A DNA stretch of 64,000 nucleotides from contig NZ_FOOQ01000001.1 in the NCBI RefSeq assembly GCF_900113245.1, positions 992,001 to 1,056,000 of the forward strand, written 5' to 3'. The position numbers were made by a program, and so were the translations under genes. The stretch is from Halopelagius inordinatus (GTDB taxonomy: Archaea; Halobacteriota; Halobacteria; Halobacteriales; Haloferacaceae). Below, piece by piece: positions 41,860 through 49,375 of the stretch (position 1 is the stretch's first letter; each line of letters begins with the position of its first letter). Under the pieces are notes generated by a model, which made no database searches, was not told the origin of the DNA, and was given only the letters and a program-made list of their open reading frames with translations.

Positions 41860-42150
41860 CTATATCGCCTCGTCGGGTGCGTACTGCTCGCGCGTTCGCT
41901 CGACTTCCGCGGCGTACTGTTCGCGTCGTTCGTCGTCGTCCACCGTTCCGAGGCTTCCGGCTTTCGCGTCCACCGCCGCCGTCGTGTCGCGCACGTCGCC
42001 GAAACTCGTCAGCGACCGCTCTTTTCTGAGGTACTTCGACCCGTCCGGCGTCGCGTAGACGAGGATGATGATGTTCTGTTCGTCGTCGGAGTACGTCCGC
42101 TCGACGAGCCACACGCGCTCGGTTTCGACGGGGTCGTCGCTCTCACTCAC
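41860..42150 (-). CDS. 96-residue haloarchaeal protein
   Basis: A 96-residue acidic protein starting at GTG 42150. A beta-rich N-terminal half (VWLVERTYSDDEQNIIILVYATPDGSKYLRKERSL) is followed by a charged helix with ERREQYAAEVERTREQYAPDEAI. The strand-helix layout and lack of membrane segments suggest a small cytosolic protein. No family function is recognised. It lies downstream of the exporter gene on the same strand, separated by 75 bases that contain their own AT-rich element. Confidence 0.72.
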   Translation of the reverse strand: MSESDDPVETERVWLVERTYSDDEQNIIILVYATPDGSKYLRKERSLTSFGDVRDTTAAVDAKAGSLGTVDDDERREQYAAEVERTREQYAPDEAI

Positions 42151-42225
42151 GGAATATCACTCGGGTGAATCGACGCCCCGAGCGCGGATAAATCGCCCGC
42201 GGGTCGTAGATTGGGACGCTCGCGT

Positions 42226-43443
42226 TCATCCGAGGACACCGAACCCGAACTGCGGGAGGCCGAAGACGGCCGTCCACGTCAGGTGGATGGCGACGCCGAC
42301 GAACAGGGCGGGTATCGTCGTGTAGATGCTCGCGACCACGGCGGCCGTCTTGTCGATGGCGATGAGCGGAAACAGGGCGTCGCCGTCCTGACTGATGGCG
42401 TTGGCCACCAGCGCGGAGAAGGGGATGGCACCCTCGGCGTAGGCCGCAGAGAGGACGATCTGCGGACCGCACCCGGGGATGAGACCGAGGGCCGCACCCC
42501 CTATCGGGGCGAGAATCCCCGCGGCGGCGGCGACGGCGGCGATGTCGACGCCCGAGAAGACGAGAGCGTACTCGTAGAGGAGGTAGGCGGCGACGACCCA
42601 GACGGTGACGAACGACGTCTCCATCGCCGCGTGCGTCCCCGTCTCGGCGAGGCTCTCGAAGGTGTCGCGGCCCCCGCCGACGCGTCCGTGCCCGATGTAG
42701 TTTCGGCCGACGAAGTAGAGAAACGCCGACAGCGCCGTCCCGGCGACGCCGACGGCGGTGAAGACGCCGGCGTAAGAGAGACCGACCGCGAGCGGAACCT
42801 CCGGCGCGCCGCGAACCAAGTAGAGGACGCCCACGACGAGAGCGACGGCCGCCGAAAGCCACCACGCGCCGAGTGCGACGCGACTGACCCATCGTCCGAA
42901 CGCCGAGTCGCGCGCCGGTCCGTCGTCTGCGGCACACCCCTCCGCGTCCGCGTAGTGGTGGGCTTGGTTGCCCACCGCGGGCGCGGCCACACCACCGTCG
43001 GAGAGGGCCGGGCGGAGACTCGCCACCGCGGCGTCGACGCGCCCGACGCCCAGTCCGAACCGGTCTATCGCGTACCCGAAGCAGACGGCGGCGACGAGGG
43101 CGATGCCGTAGGCGTACAGCGCCGCCTCCGGAGCGAGTGCGAGCAGGACGAACGCCGAGTCGCCCGCGGTGGCGATGAGTGTCGCGACGACGGTGCCGAA
43201 CGAGACGGAACCGCGGACGTACAGCGGCATCATCACGATAGCGCCCCCGCACCCGGGCGTAAGTCCCATCAGCGCACCGACGAGGGGGCCGGCGCGGCGA
43301 TTCTCCTCTAACCGACGGACGAGGCGGCCGTCGGTCCGGTACTGCACGTAACTGAAGACGAGCACCGTCACCGCGACGAACGCGCTCACCTGCACGAAGC
43401 CGTCGCGGACGGACGCCAAGAAGATGTCGAGCAGTTCAGACAT
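42226..43443 (-). CDS. ArsP_2-type 10-TM heavy-metal exporter, putative manganese transporter
   Basis: A 405-residue membrane protein from ATG 43443 (a GTG at 43452 would add three residues). Two inverted repeats each carry the motif G-x-x-PGCG: GLTPGCGGAIVMMPLYVRG in the first half and GLIPGCGPQIVLSAAY in the second. These motifs define the ArsP_2/putative manganese transporter family. Five helices in each half flank a His/Asp-rich central cytosolic loop (about 155-185, with NQAHHYADAEGCAADDG), a possible metal-binding or regulatory site. A TTAGA-N4-TCTAA palindrome lies 73-86 bases upstream, consistent with metal-dependent control. Confidence 0.85.
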   Translation of the reverse strand: MSELLDIFLASVRDGFVQVSAFVAVTVLVFSYVQYRTDGRLVRRLEENRRAGPLVGALMGLTPGCGGAIVMMPLYVRGSVSFGTVVATLIATAGDSAFVLLALAPEAALYAYGIALVAAVCFGYAIDRFGLGVGRVDAAVASLRPALSDGGVAAPAVGNQAHHYADAEGCAADDGPARDSAFGRWVSRVALGAWWLSAAVALVVGVLYLVRGAPEVPLAVGLSYAGVFTAVGVAGTALSAFLYFVGRNYIGHGRVGGGRDTFESLAETGTHAAMETSFVTVWVVAAYLLYEYALVFSGVDIAAVAAAAGILAPIGGAALGLIPGCGPQIVLSAAYAEGAIPFSALVANAISQDGDALFPLIAIDKTAAVVASIYTTIPALFVGVAIHLTWTAVFGLPQFGFGVLG

Positions 43444-43515
43444 CCGAACCACTCCCCGTGCGGCACGGTTTTCGATGACGATGCAGAGATAGATTTTCCA
43501 TTGCTCACCTAAAGA

Positions 43516-43529
43516 TTAGACGCATCTAA
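43516..43529. promoter_or_regulatory. DtxR/MntR-like operator upstream of the metal exporter
   Basis: TTAGA-CGCA-TCTAA, a perfect five-base inverted repeat with four-base spacer, extended by flanking A/T and a nearby CCTAAA half-site (43508-43513). It lies 73-86 bases upstream of the exporter ATG. It shares the TTAG...CTAA character with the palindrome upstream of the ZIP gene. Position upstream of the core promoter would suit activation of an exporter at high metal. Confidence 0.55.
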
Positions 43530-43630
43530 AATAAATCTGTGTGTTCGGACCGACGGCGTCGTTCGAGGCGCAAAACTACCGGCAGAGAGCCGTACAGAGG
43601 AGTAAGACGCTATCTGGCCCGCCTGAATCG

Positions 43631-44107
43631 CTACTCGACCACGTCGGCGGACGTCGCGTCGGAGAGTCGGCGCAGTTTCGCCGGGTCGATGGGAAACATC
43701 GACGTCGGGGTCCCCGCGGCCGCCCAGACGGTGTCGTAGTCGGCCAACGAGGCGTCGAAGAGGACGCGGAGGTCGGTCTCGTGACAGAACGGGGGGACGC
43801 CGCCGATGGACCACCCGACGACGTCGCGTATCCGCCCGGGGTCCGCCATCGACACGTCTCCCGCCTCGACTCCGAGGTGAGTCGCGAGTTTCGCCTCACT
43901 CACCCGGTTCGCGCCACTCGTGACGACGACGACGAGTTCGCCGCCGCAGTCGAAGACGAGACTACTCGCTATCTGCCCGACGGAACAACCCACGGCGTCG
44001 GCGGCGTCCGCCGCGGTTTTCGTCCCCTCGGGGAACTCCGTTACCGTCACGTCGAAGCCGTATCTGTCCGCCGCCTCGCCGACGAACGTCTCCGCTCTCT
44101 GGTGCAT
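43631..44107 (-). CDS. YbaK/EbsC-family aminoacyl-tRNA deacylase-like protein
   Basis: A 158-residue protein from ATG 44107 (MHQRAETFVGEAADRYGFDV). The YbaK/ProX-type fold is seen in TEFPEGTKTAADAADAVGCSVGQIASSLVF, VVVVTSGANRVSEAKLATHLG and WSIGGVPPFCHET. Relatives remove mischarged amino acids from tRNA(Pro) or related tRNAs. It sits between the metal exporter and the ZIP transporter and is divergent from the latter; a role in metal biology is not indicated by its own sequence. Confidence 0.9.
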   Translation of the reverse strand: MHQRAETFVGEAADRYGFDVTVTEFPEGTKTAADAADAVGCSVGQIASSLVFDCGGELVVVVTSGANRVSEAKLATHLGVEAGDVSMADPGRIRDVVGWSIGGVPPFCHETDLRVLFDASLADYDTVWAAAGTPTSMFPIDPAKLRRLSDATSADVVE

Positions 44108-44179
44108 ACTACCGTGTCGCACGGAGCGGAGCGAAAAGTGATTCGCTTCTCTCCGGGGTGCGACTGTCGGCTCTCCGGG

Positions 44180-44195
44180 TTTAGGCGCGCCAAAA
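44180..44195. promoter_or_regulatory. DtxR/SirR-like operator upstream of the ZIP transporter
   Basis: TTTAGGCG-CGCCAAAA, a 16-base palindrome with a single mismatch (arms 44180-44187 and 44188-44195). It abuts a TATA-like GAAATATGA (44202-44210), with the ZIP ATG at 44244. TTTAGGC-type palindromes are typical of archaeal metal-dependent DtxR/SirR-family repressors. A bound dimer would occlude the TFB site and repress metal uptake. Confidence 0.6.
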
Positions 44196-44243
44196 ACATC
44201 AGAAATATGAAATGTATTTCAACGCGGGCGACGTACGTCCGGT

Positions 44244-45089
44244 ATGGTCGACATCGGAAGCTTCGCGTTCGTCTTCGTCGCCGGGTTGGTCACAGCGTTC
44301 GCGACGGGACTCGGGGCAGTTCCCTTCTTTTTCGTTCGCCACATCGGCGACCGGTGGAACGTCGTGCTCTGGGGCGTCGCGTCGGGAATCATGCTCTCGG
44401 CGTCCGTGTTCGGATTGGTGTTGGAAGCGCTCGGCGAGTACGTGCAGGTGTCTCTCGCGGGCGTCTCCGCCGACCCGATACCCGGGCGGACGCTCGTTCT
44501 GTTGAGTATCGGGCTGGTCGCGGGCGCGGTGCTCGTCTTCGTCGCGAACCACGTCATCGAGGTGACGGAGGTGCACCCGAAGCGGTACGAACAGGCGGAC
44601 TTCAAGAAACTGCTTCTCATCCTCGGCGTCTTGACCGTCCACTCGTTTCCCGAGGGCGTCGCCGTCGGCGTCGCGTTCGCCGACTTGGGCCTCGGCGGCG
44701 GCGTCGAACTGTTCGGCTTCGCCGTACCCGTCCTCGCCGTCTTCATGACCGTCGCAATCTCCATCCACAACGTCCCGGAGGGCGTCGCCATCTCGATTCC
44801 CCTTCGCGCGATGGGCGTTCCGAACTGGCGACTCGTCTGGTGGTCCGTCTTCTCCAGTCTCCCGCAACCCGTCGGCGCGGTCATCGCGTTCTACTTCGTC
44901 AACGTCGCCCGGGAATTTCTCCCCGCGGGGTTCGGGTTCGCCGCCGGCGCGATGGTGTTTCTCGTCCTCACCGAGTTCATCCCCGAGGCGGTCGCTCTCG
45001 GAGACGGACTCCCGAAGGGCGGCCGCCCGGAACTCGTCGCGGGACTCGTCGCCGGCGTCTCCGTGATGGTCCCGTTGCTGTTCGTCTGA
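44244..45089 (+). CDS. ZIP family metal transporter
   Basis: A 281-residue membrane protein with eight helices. The metal-binding signatures VHSFPEGVAVGVAF (helix 4) and ISIHNVPEGVAIS (helix 5) carry the His and Glu ligands of the binuclear site. A His/Glu-containing loop (NHVIEVTEVHPKRYEQADFKK) precedes helix 4. It belongs to the GufA/ZIP II-like group that imports Zn2+, Mn2+ or Fe2+. An upstream near-perfect palindrome suggests repression by a metalloregulator. Confidence 0.94.
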   Translation: MVDIGSFAFVFVAGLVTAFATGLGAVPFFFVRHIGDRWNVVLWGVASGIMLSASVFGLVLEALGEYVQVSLAGVSADPIPGRTLVLLSIGLVAGAVLVFVANHVIEVTEVHPKRYEQADFKKLLLILGVLTVHSFPEGVAVGVAFADLGLGGGVELFGFAVPVLAVFMTVAISIHNVPEGVAISIPLRAMGVPNWRLVWWSVFSSLPQPVGAVIAFYFVNVAREFLPAGFGFAAGAMVFLVLTEFIPEAVALGDGLPKGGRPELVAGLVAGVSVMVPLLFV

Positions 45090-45182
45090 ACGCCTCGGCG
45101 ACGACCGAAACCGGCCGCCGCGAGAAACCGTATTCGGGGATCGAACTGCGCGAAACCTCCGCCGCGAGAAACGGTGTACGAG

Positions 45183-45467
45183 TTAGTGACTGTGGCCCAT
45201 CGCCTCGGAGAGCGAGATGCCGAACCGGTCCTCGAAGATGCTCTCCATCTCGTCGTTGAGTTCCTCTAAGTCGGCCGCCGTGTCGCCTTCGCTGTGGTGG
45301 ACGACGACGTGTGACTGCTGTGCGAACGCCTGCACGACCAAGTCGCCGACGACGCTCGTCGGTTCCTCGCCCTGTTCTGCGAACACGTCGACGAGACCGT
45401 CCGGCAGTTCTATCGTCTCGACGTCGCCGTTCGGGCCTTCGATGGTGTAGAGTTCGGTTTCGACCAT
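45183..45467 (-). CDS. 94-residue haloarchaeal protein (DUF7545-like)
   Basis: A 94-residue acidic protein with a beta-hairpin N-terminus (ETELYTIEGPNGDVETIELPD) and helical remainder, ending EAMGHSH. FAQQSHVVVHHSEGDTAADLEELNDEMESIFEDRFG is a recognisable haloarchaeal pattern. The His-rich positions (HVVVHH and GHSH) might bind metal, which is speculative. No function is known to me. Confidence 0.78.
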   Translation of the reverse strand: MVETELYTIEGPNGDVETIELPDGLVDVFAEQGEEPTSVVGDLVVQAFAQQSHVVVHHSEGDTAADLEELNDEMESIFEDRFGISLSEAMGHSH

Positions 45468-45539
45468 ACGAGTCGTGGGGTCTCTCGACTTAAGGGTCTG
45501 TGGGAATCGGACGCCGCCGACGCGGCCAAAGAGGGCCCG

Positions 45540-45878
45540 CTACGGCCGGATGTACGCGTAGCCTTCGGTCTGCAAGCGCGTCACTTCGACCGCTCCCTCG
45601 GGCACCGTCTCGATACCGCCGACGAGGTCTGACTCTTCGAGGCCCTTCATCTGGAGCGTGTTGCTGCAGGCTTTGAACTCGACGCCGTCGGCCAGGAGGT
45701 TCTCGACCTCCTCGCCCTCGTCTTCGCGGGTGGTCACCCGCTCTATCCCGCCCGCCTGTGCGACGACGGCCACGTCGTCTATCGTCCCCGACTCGTCTTC
45801 GACGAGGTTCCGAACGATGTTGAGCGCCGTCTGCTGTTCTGTTTCGTCGGCCGAAACGAGGTGGACTACTGTCTGCAT
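45540..45878 (-). CDS. DsrE/DsrF-like family protein
   Basis: A 112-residue DsrE-like alpha/beta protein. The N-terminal strand QTVVHLVSADETEQQTALNIVRN and the Cys71 loop EFKACSNTLQMKGL match the family, where this Cys can carry sulfur or a persulfide. The C-terminal strand ends VEVTRLQTEGYAYIRP. It lies 48 bases downstream of a thioredoxin reductase-like gene on the same strand, so a thiol or sulfur redox role is likely. Confidence 0.88.
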   Translation of the reverse strand: MQTVVHLVSADETEQQTALNIVRNLVEDESGTIDDVAVVAQAGGIERVTTREDEGEEVENLLADGVEFKACSNTLQMKGLEESDLVGGIETVPEGAVEVTRLQTEGYAYIRP

Positions 45879-45926
45879 GCTCGTCGTTCGTCGCCCGGCG
45901 GATGGGAAGTCCTCGTGCCTGCGAAC

Positions 45927-46997
45927 TCAGTCGTCCGACTCGACCGCGGCGGGTTCCTCGCTCGCGCGTCGGTCGCGTTCGACGTCTTCGAGATAGCTGT
46001 CGGCGTCGAGCGCCGCTTTCACGCCCATGCCGCCCGCCGTCGCGGCCTGCTGGTAGTGGTAGTCGACCACGTCGCCCGCGCCGAAGATGCCGGGCACGTC
46101 CGTCGCCGTCTGCCCGCCGTCGGTGCCGCCTTTCGTCTTCACGTAGCCGTCGGCGTCGCGTTCGACGCCCGTCCCTTCGAGGAAGTCCGCGTTCGGCGTG
46201 TGGCCGATGGCGTAGAACACAGCGCCCGCGTCGAAGTCGAACTCCTCCGTCTCCGGGTCGTCGAGTCTCTCGGTGGGGTGGCCCTCGGGGTGACGGACGA
46301 GGGTGACGCGGTCTATGCCCTCCTCCGGCGACCCGTGGAGTTCGGTCACCTCCGTGTTGAGCATCAGTTCTATCTCGCCGTCGTCGACTTTCTCTTGGAC
46401 GCGATCTATCCAGTAGTCCTCAGCGCGGAACTCCTCGCGGCGGTGGACGAGATACACCGTCGAGGCGAACTTGGTGAGGAAGTTCGCCTCCTCCATGGCG
46501 GCGTCGCCGCCGCCGACGACCACTATCTTCTCGTCGCGGAAGAACGCGCCGTCGCAGGTGGCGCACGTAGAGAGACCGTAGCCCATCAGTTCGTCTTCGC
46601 CGGGGACGCCGAGCGTTCGGGCGGACGCGCCCGACGCGGCGATGATGGCGTCTGCGGTGTAGACGTCGCCGTTCTTCAGCGTCAGCGTGAACGGGCGGCC
46701 CTCGGAGTCGGGACCCTCCACGGACTCGACGATGCCGTGTCGAATCTCCGCGCCGAATCGCTCGGACTGTTCGCGCATGTTCTGGATGAGTTCGGGCCCG
46801 GAGATACCCTCGGGAAAGCCCGGGTAGTTGTCCACCTCGGTGGTGAGCGTCAACTGTCCGCCGGGTTCGTCACCCTCGAACACGAGGGGGTCGTTGTTCG
46901 ACCGTCCGGCGTAGATGGCCGCCGAAAGTCCCGATATCCCCGATCCCGCGATGATCAGTCTCCGATGTTCGACGAAATCGTCAGCGTCCTCGCTCAT
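45927..46997 (-). CDS. trxB: thioredoxin reductase (FAD/NAD(P)H-dependent)
   Basis: A 356-residue flavoprotein disulfide reductase. The FAD-binding loop is AGSGISGLSAAIYAGR (17-32), the redox-active CATCDG is at 145-150 (Cys145, Cys148), the second Rossmann loop is VVVGGGDAAMEEA, and the C-terminal FAD motif is VPGIFGAGDVVDYHYQQAATAGGMG. It reduces thioredoxin or a related redoxin. An acidic C-terminal tail (RDRRASEEPAAVESDD) extends past the usual end. Confidence 0.94.
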   Translation of the reverse strand: MSEDADDFVEHRRLIIAGSGISGLSAAIYAGRSNNDPLVFEGDEPGGQLTLTTEVDNYPGFPEGISGPELIQNMREQSERFGAEIRHGIVESVEGPDSEGRPFTLTLKNGDVYTADAIIAASGASARTLGVPGEDELMGYGLSTCATCDGAFFRDEKIVVVGGGDAAMEEANFLTKFASTVYLVHRREEFRAEDYWIDRVQEKVDDGEIELMLNTEVTELHGSPEEGIDRVTLVRHPEGHPTERLDDPETEEFDFDAGAVFYAIGHTPNADFLEGTGVERDADGYVKTKGGTDGGQTATDVPGIFGAGDVVDYHYQQAATAGGMGVKAALDADSYLEDVERDRRASEEPAAVESDD

Positions 46998-47083
46998 GTC
47001 TCTGCGTTCGGTACTGCCGCCCTTTTAGGTTCCGCTGTCGTGCGCGCGGCGCGCCGTAACCCGAGAGTCGCCGTGCAGCGAAC

Positions 47084-47509
47084 TCAGACCGCGTCCGCGG
47101 CGGGCCGAACCGCGCCGGCGATGCGACAGAGCATCGCCCCCGCGACGAATCCGAGCGAGGCGTACGCGAGTCCGACGAAAAGCGACGGACTCGTCGCCGC
47201 GAGGAGGACGCGCCGAGAGGCCACCTGCCGACCGATGCCGAAGTGATAGAGGTCGAACCCGAACGACGGACAGAGACCGAGAACCAAACAGACGAGGAGG
47301 CCGTCGTTGCGGTAGGCGTGCACCGCGGCGGCACCGACGACGAGTCCCGCGACGGGGTAGGGATACCAGACGGCCCCGGAGAGCGTCGAGTGCAGGACCA
47401 GTTCGTACGCGGCGAAGACGGCGACGCCGAGAGCGACGGCGACGGCGACTGCGCGCCGCGAGGTGCGGACGTCTCGTCCGAGGAGGGCGGCGCGTCGTGG
47501 AGGGCGCAT
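47084..47509 (-). CDS. small membrane protein, haloarchaeal
   Basis: A 141-residue protein from ATG 47509 (MRPPRRAALLGRDVRTSRRA). The N-terminus is basic, and four hydrophobic helices follow (about 22-42, 50-70, 76-92, 112-135). The motif CLVLGLCPSFGFDLYHFGIGRQVASRRVLL between helices 3 and 4 looks conserved. The longer open frame to 47701 is Arg-rich and antisense to the DUF357 gene's leader, so it was rejected. No function is recognised. Confidence 0.75.
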   Translation of the reverse strand: MRPPRRAALLGRDVRTSRRAVAVAVALGVAVFAAYELVLHSTLSGAVWYPYPVAGLVVGAAAVHAYRNDGLLVCLVLGLCPSFGFDLYHFGIGRQVASRRVLLAATSPSLFVGLAYASLGFVAGAMLCRIAGAVRPAADAV

Positions 47510-47604
47510 ACGCTCTGACTCTCGGCGCGCGGTAAAGACGTTCTGTGTCGCGGATGGGCGACTCGAACGGACGGCTTCTTGGTTCGCCGCCGCCCAGAGG
47601 GGGT

Positions 47605-47889
47605 ATGTCCGCTGACCTCCACGAGAAGACCGACCGTTACGAGGAGATGTTGGCCGACGCACTCGCGGCGGCGGACGTCGCCGTCCCCGAGGGGACGCCA
47701 CTCGCCGAGGCGGCAGAGGAGTGCCGCGAGATGGCGCGTTCGTATCTCGAAGACGGCCGCCACTTCCGCGACGCCGACGACTGGGTGAACGCTCTGGCCT
47801 CCTTCTCGTACGGCTACGGCTGGTTGGACGCGGGCGTCCGGATGGGTCTGTTCGACGTGCCCGACGACTCTCACCTGTTTACGATGTGA
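47605..47889 (+). CDS. DUF357 family protein
   Basis: A 94-residue helical protein starting at ATG 47605 (MSADLHEKTDRYEEMLADAL). The pattern LAEAAEECREMARSYLEDGRHFRDADDWVNALASFSYGYGWLDAGVR is the DUF357 signature, a TPR-like helical hairpin found throughout archaea. The GYGWLDAG end is nearly invariant in the family. Its role is unknown; context gives no partner. Confidence 0.9.
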   Translation: MSADLHEKTDRYEEMLADALAAADVAVPEGTPLAEAAEECREMARSYLEDGRHFRDADDWVNALASFSYGYGWLDAGVRMGLFDVPDDSHLFTM

Positions 47890-47955
47890 GTCCGGGCCGA
47901 CCGGCGAACTCCGTCGCCCACAAGAGACTCCACTCCGGGCGACGCCCGTCACGGT

Positions 47956-48606
47956 ATGGTCCGAAAGCGGACGCTGGCGTACGGCGGTATCGCCGCCGCC
48001 TCCCTCGTCGCCGGAACCGTCGCGAGAGTCGTCTCCGAACGTCGTTCGACGCCCGCCCTCTCTGCGGAGACGGTCGAAACCCTCGGCGACGCGGAGTTGC
48101 GGCGCTACCCGGCGACGGTGGCCGTAGAGACCGTTGCGCCCTCCGAACACCGAGCGTTCGGCCGACTCGTCCGGTACGCCTCCGGGAACAACGACGCCGA
48201 GACGGGACTCTCTGCGCTTCCGACCGTCGTGAGCGAAGGCGAGAGGCCCCCCGCGGCGTCCGGGTCGGAATCTGCCGACGACGCCGTCCGGATGGCGTTC
48301 TATCTGCCCGAGACGTACGACGTCGAGTCGACCCCCCGTCCCTCGGACCCGAACGTGCGCGTGGTCGAACGGCCGGCGCGAACGCTCGCGGTGACTCCCG
48401 TCCCGCGGTGGTCCGTCGGCAACCGCGTCGAACGCGCGCGGGAGAGACTGCTCTCGAACCTGCGAGGAGAGAGCCGAGATATCGACGTGGTCGGCGACCC
48501 GTTCGTCCTGCGCTACGACGGCCCGGGGGCGTCGTCGTCGCTCCGGGCGAGCGAGGTTGCGGTGGAGGTGCGGCGAGTCTCCGCGACGGGCGCGGCGGAC
48601 GGGTGA
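47956..48606 (+). CDS. SOUL heme-binding family protein, diverged copy 1
   Basis: A 216-residue protein beginning MVRKRTLAYGGIAAASLVAG, with one N-terminal hydrophobic anchor (about 8-25). The SOUL fold is seen in AELRRYPATVAVETVAP, VRMAFYLPETYDVESTPRPSDPNVRVVE and DVVGDPFVLRYDGP. It lacks the MTSPV/MTAPV motifs that the second copy retains, and its central insert is shorter. SOUL proteins bind heme or tetrapyrroles weakly in some lineages. It is a tandem duplicate of the next gene. Confidence 0.88.
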   Translation: MVRKRTLAYGGIAAASLVAGTVARVVSERRSTPALSAETVETLGDAELRRYPATVAVETVAPSEHRAFGRLVRYASGNNDAETGLSALPTVVSEGERPPAASGSESADDAVRMAFYLPETYDVESTPRPSDPNVRVVERPARTLAVTPVPRWSVGNRVERARERLLSNLRGESRDIDVVGDPFVLRYDGPGASSSLRASEVAVEVRRVSATGAADG

Positions 48607-48660
48607 GCGGTCGATACGGGCCCCGCAAGAGCCTACCGTCTCGGCGACGCTCTCTACGGT

Positions 48661-49371
48661 ATGGTCCGAACACGTGCGCTGAAGTGGGGCGTCGTCGCCG
48701 CCGCCTCTCTCGGTGTCGGCATCGCCGCGCGGTCGCTCTACGAGAGTCGCTCCACGCCCGACGTGCCCTACGAGACGGTCGGTACGCTCGACGGCGTGGA
48801 ACTACGTCGATACCCGACCGCGGTAGTCGCCGAAACCGTCGCTCCCTCGGGTAACAAGGCTTTCAGACGACTCTTTCGGTACATCGCCGGGAACAACGGC
48901 TCCGACGCGGAACTGTCGATGACGTCTCCCGTCGCGACCGGAGACGCGGCGCGAACCGCGCGCGCACCCGACGGCGACGACGGAGAGTCGGGTGCCGACG
49001 ACGCGGGCGAGACACTGCCGATGACCGCGCCCGTGGAGACGACGCGCGACGCGGACGGCGTCAGGATGGCGTTCTACCTGCCGGAGTCGTACGACTACGA
49101 GTCCGCGCCTCGTCCCTCGGACCCGAACGTCCGCCTCGTCGAACTGCCGGCGCGAACGCTGGCGGTAAAGCGGTTCTCGTGGTGGGCGACCGACCGCCGG
49201 GTCGAACGACAGACGGACGAGTTGCTCTCGACTCTCCGCGGCGACGACGCCGAGGTCAGCGTGGTGGGCGACCCGTTCCTCCTGCGCTACGACGCGCCCG
49301 CGACGCCGCCGTTCCTCCGCCGGAACGAAGTCGCCGTCGAAGTCAGGCGAGTCGCCTCTCGGTCCCGGTGA
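48661..49371 (+). CDS. SOUL heme-binding family protein, copy 2
   Basis: A 236-residue protein with an N-terminal hydrophobic anchor (about 8-26) and a full SOUL domain: VELRRYPTAVVAETVAPSGNKAFRRLFRYI, LSMTSPVATG, LPMTAPVETT and ESYDYESAPRPSDPNVRLVE. It has both MT-x-PV motifs characteristic of SOUL. An acidic Asp/Glu/Gly linker (about 97-120) separates the two motifs. It starts 55 bases after copy 1, with near-identical start regions (acggtATGGTCCGAA) showing recent origin by duplication followed by divergence. Confidence 0.92.
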   Translation: MVRTRALKWGVVAAASLGVGIAARSLYESRSTPDVPYETVGTLDGVELRRYPTAVVAETVAPSGNKAFRRLFRYIAGNNGSDAELSMTSPVATGDAARTARAPDGDDGESGADDAGETLPMTAPVETTRDADGVRMAFYLPESYDYESAPRPSDPNVRLVELPARTLAVKRFSWWATDRRVERQTDELLSTLRGDDAEVSVVGDPFLLRYDAPATPPFLRRNEVAVEVRRVASRSR

Positions 49372-49375
49372 GTCC

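Noticed and set aside
45115-45172. 14-base direct repeat CCGCCGCGAGAAAC at 45115 and 45159
   Set aside because: Short, GC-rich and without symmetry or a clear partner; probably chance in this composition.
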